Positions 63,400 to 64,000 of a stretch of DNA of 64,000 nucleotides are shown here, one piece after another. Below the pieces are notes generated by a model. That model saw nothing but the letters and a program-made list of their open reading frames with translations. It ran no database searches and was not told where the DNA came from. The DNA lies in contig NZ_CP119794.1 in assembly GCF_029338315.1 (NCBI RefSeq), positions 2,108,001 to 2,172,000 of the forward strand, given 5' to 3'. Source of the DNA: Haloarcula regularis. GTDB taxonomy: Archaea > Halobacteriota > Halobacteria > Halobacteriales > Haloarculaceae. Position numbers and translations under genes: made by a program. Within the stretch, counting starts at the first letter, position 1. The number at the start of each line of letters is the position of its first letter.

Positions 63400-64000
63400 A
63401 TCAGGCTCAGTGCCTGTTCGCGGTCGTCCCACGGGACGAACACGGAGACGGACGTCGCCGAGGTCAGGACGTCGTAGATGTGAACGTGGGCGTCCGAGAT
63501 CGGTTCGACGACCCTGAACGCCAGGTTCGGCTTGCTCGGGTCGCCGGCGGTGACGCGGATGACGGCGATGTCGTCCTCGACGGTCACCGAGGAGAGCGTC
63601 TCGTCGTCGACGATGCGGTCGTGGAGCAGCGCCTCGACCTGCTGGGCGTCGTCCTCGTCGACGTAGAAGGTCAGCGAGTCCATCCCCGAGGAGTTGGCCT
63701 CGATGTTGATGCCCGCGTCGCCGATGGCAGAGGAGAGCTCCGCGAGGATGCCCGGGCTGTTGCGGATGGCGCGGCCGGCGACGGTGACACAGGCGACGGG
63801 GTTCTCCTGGAGGTCGATGAGGCTCTGGAACTCGCCCTCGATGGAGGTGCCGCCGGTCAGCAGGTCGCCGTGCTGGTAGTGGGCGACCCGCACCGAGAGG
63901 TCCGCGTCCTTGTAGGCAAGTGCCGACGGGGCGACGACCTCGGCCCCGCGGAACGACAGCGACCGGAGTTCGTCGACGGTGATCTTGCCGACGTTGCGGG
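63384..64000 (-). CDS. lysC: Aspartate kinase, C-terminal part (open at right edge)
   Basis: 205 residues visible, in frame to the window edge; the N-terminus lies beyond. The kinase end shows ITVDELRSLSFRGAEVVAPS and AYKDADLSVRVAHYQHGDLL; two ACT domains follow (PVACVTVAGRAIRNSPGILA with GDAGINIEANSSGMDSLTFY, then AVIRVTAGDP and HIYDVLTSATSVSVFVPW). The ACT pair binds Lys or Thr as feedback regulators. It leads to threonine, methionine and possibly lysine. Confidence 0.94.
   Translation of the reverse strand, partial: RNVGKITVDELRSLSFRGAEVVAPSALAYKDADLSVRVAHYQHGDLLTGGTSIEGEFQSLIDLQENPVACVTVAGRAIRNSPGILAELSSAIGDAGINIEANSSGMDSLTFYVDEDDAQQVEALLHDRIVDDETLSSVTVEDDIAVIRVTAGDPSKPNLAFRVVEPISDAHVHIYDVLTSATSVSVFVPWDDREQALSLIQDVF

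Overview
The window is chromosomal DNA of a halophilic archaeon, most likely family Haloarculaceae. The evidence is very high GC with GC-rich third codon positions, acidic proteins, TATA elements 25-32 bp upstream of starts with little leader, two bacterioopsin-activator (Bat) type regulators, an HTR-like soluble transducer, a fused Kae1-Bud32 gene next to rps24e-rps27ae, archaeal PurO, and DUF7344/HalOD1 proteins. Genus is an inference.

Layout. 1-10.3 kb: CstA C-terminus, lipoprotein, cupin, CNNM/CorC-type membrane protein, glutaredoxin, Cys-less redoxin and Sua5 set, standalone Cas4-like nuclease, Cmi4-like protein, a NarI/HdrD-like membrane oxidoreductase (probable ETF:menaquinone oxidoreductase), CinA-like protein. 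10.3-17.6 kb: broken DedA, hemB, a PAS histidine kinase joined to a receptor with a RecA/KaiC-like tail, then amt-glnK-lrp for nitrogen. 17.8-27.1 kb: hemL, a beta-propeller protein, GNAT, prs, MFS exporter, SnoaL, ileS. 27.3-34.3 kb: Bat regulator, DUF7344 protein, DUF4177 microprotein, proC-proB-proA, a UDG with an in-frame stop. 34.3-44.3 kb: structured intergenic element, HIT protein, ParA-like ATPase, USP, zinc microprotein, exonuclease, rhomboid, DUF123 nuclease, HMA protein, thioesterase, tRNA-Thr, enoyl-CoA hydratase, DUF3105 protein, nadE. 44.5-50.55 kb: a 6-kb integrated element in tRNA-Gly(CCC), bounded by 46-bp direct repeats. It carries a tyrosine integrase, an AbrB/zinc protein overlapping a PD-(D/E)XK-like nuclease, an HUH Rep, three small overlapping genes and a DUF4177-like gene. 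50.8-64 kb: MDR reductase, AlaX, two zinc-ribbon microproteins, second Bat regulator, membrane histidine kinase, RfcS, S24e, S27ae, Kae1-Bud32, tRNA-Gln, purO, phosphoesterase, DUF7344-HalOD1 pair, and LysC C-terminus.

Two cross-cutting points. First, nine protein genes and tRNA-Gln carry small length changes, nearly all explained by loss of one or two bases from a G or C run. This looks like homopolymer error in the assembly rather than mass pseudogenisation; frameshifted genes are annotated at full span. Second, the most novel biology is on the integrated element, above all the overlapping AbrB-type regulator and putative nuclease pair at 46404-47683.
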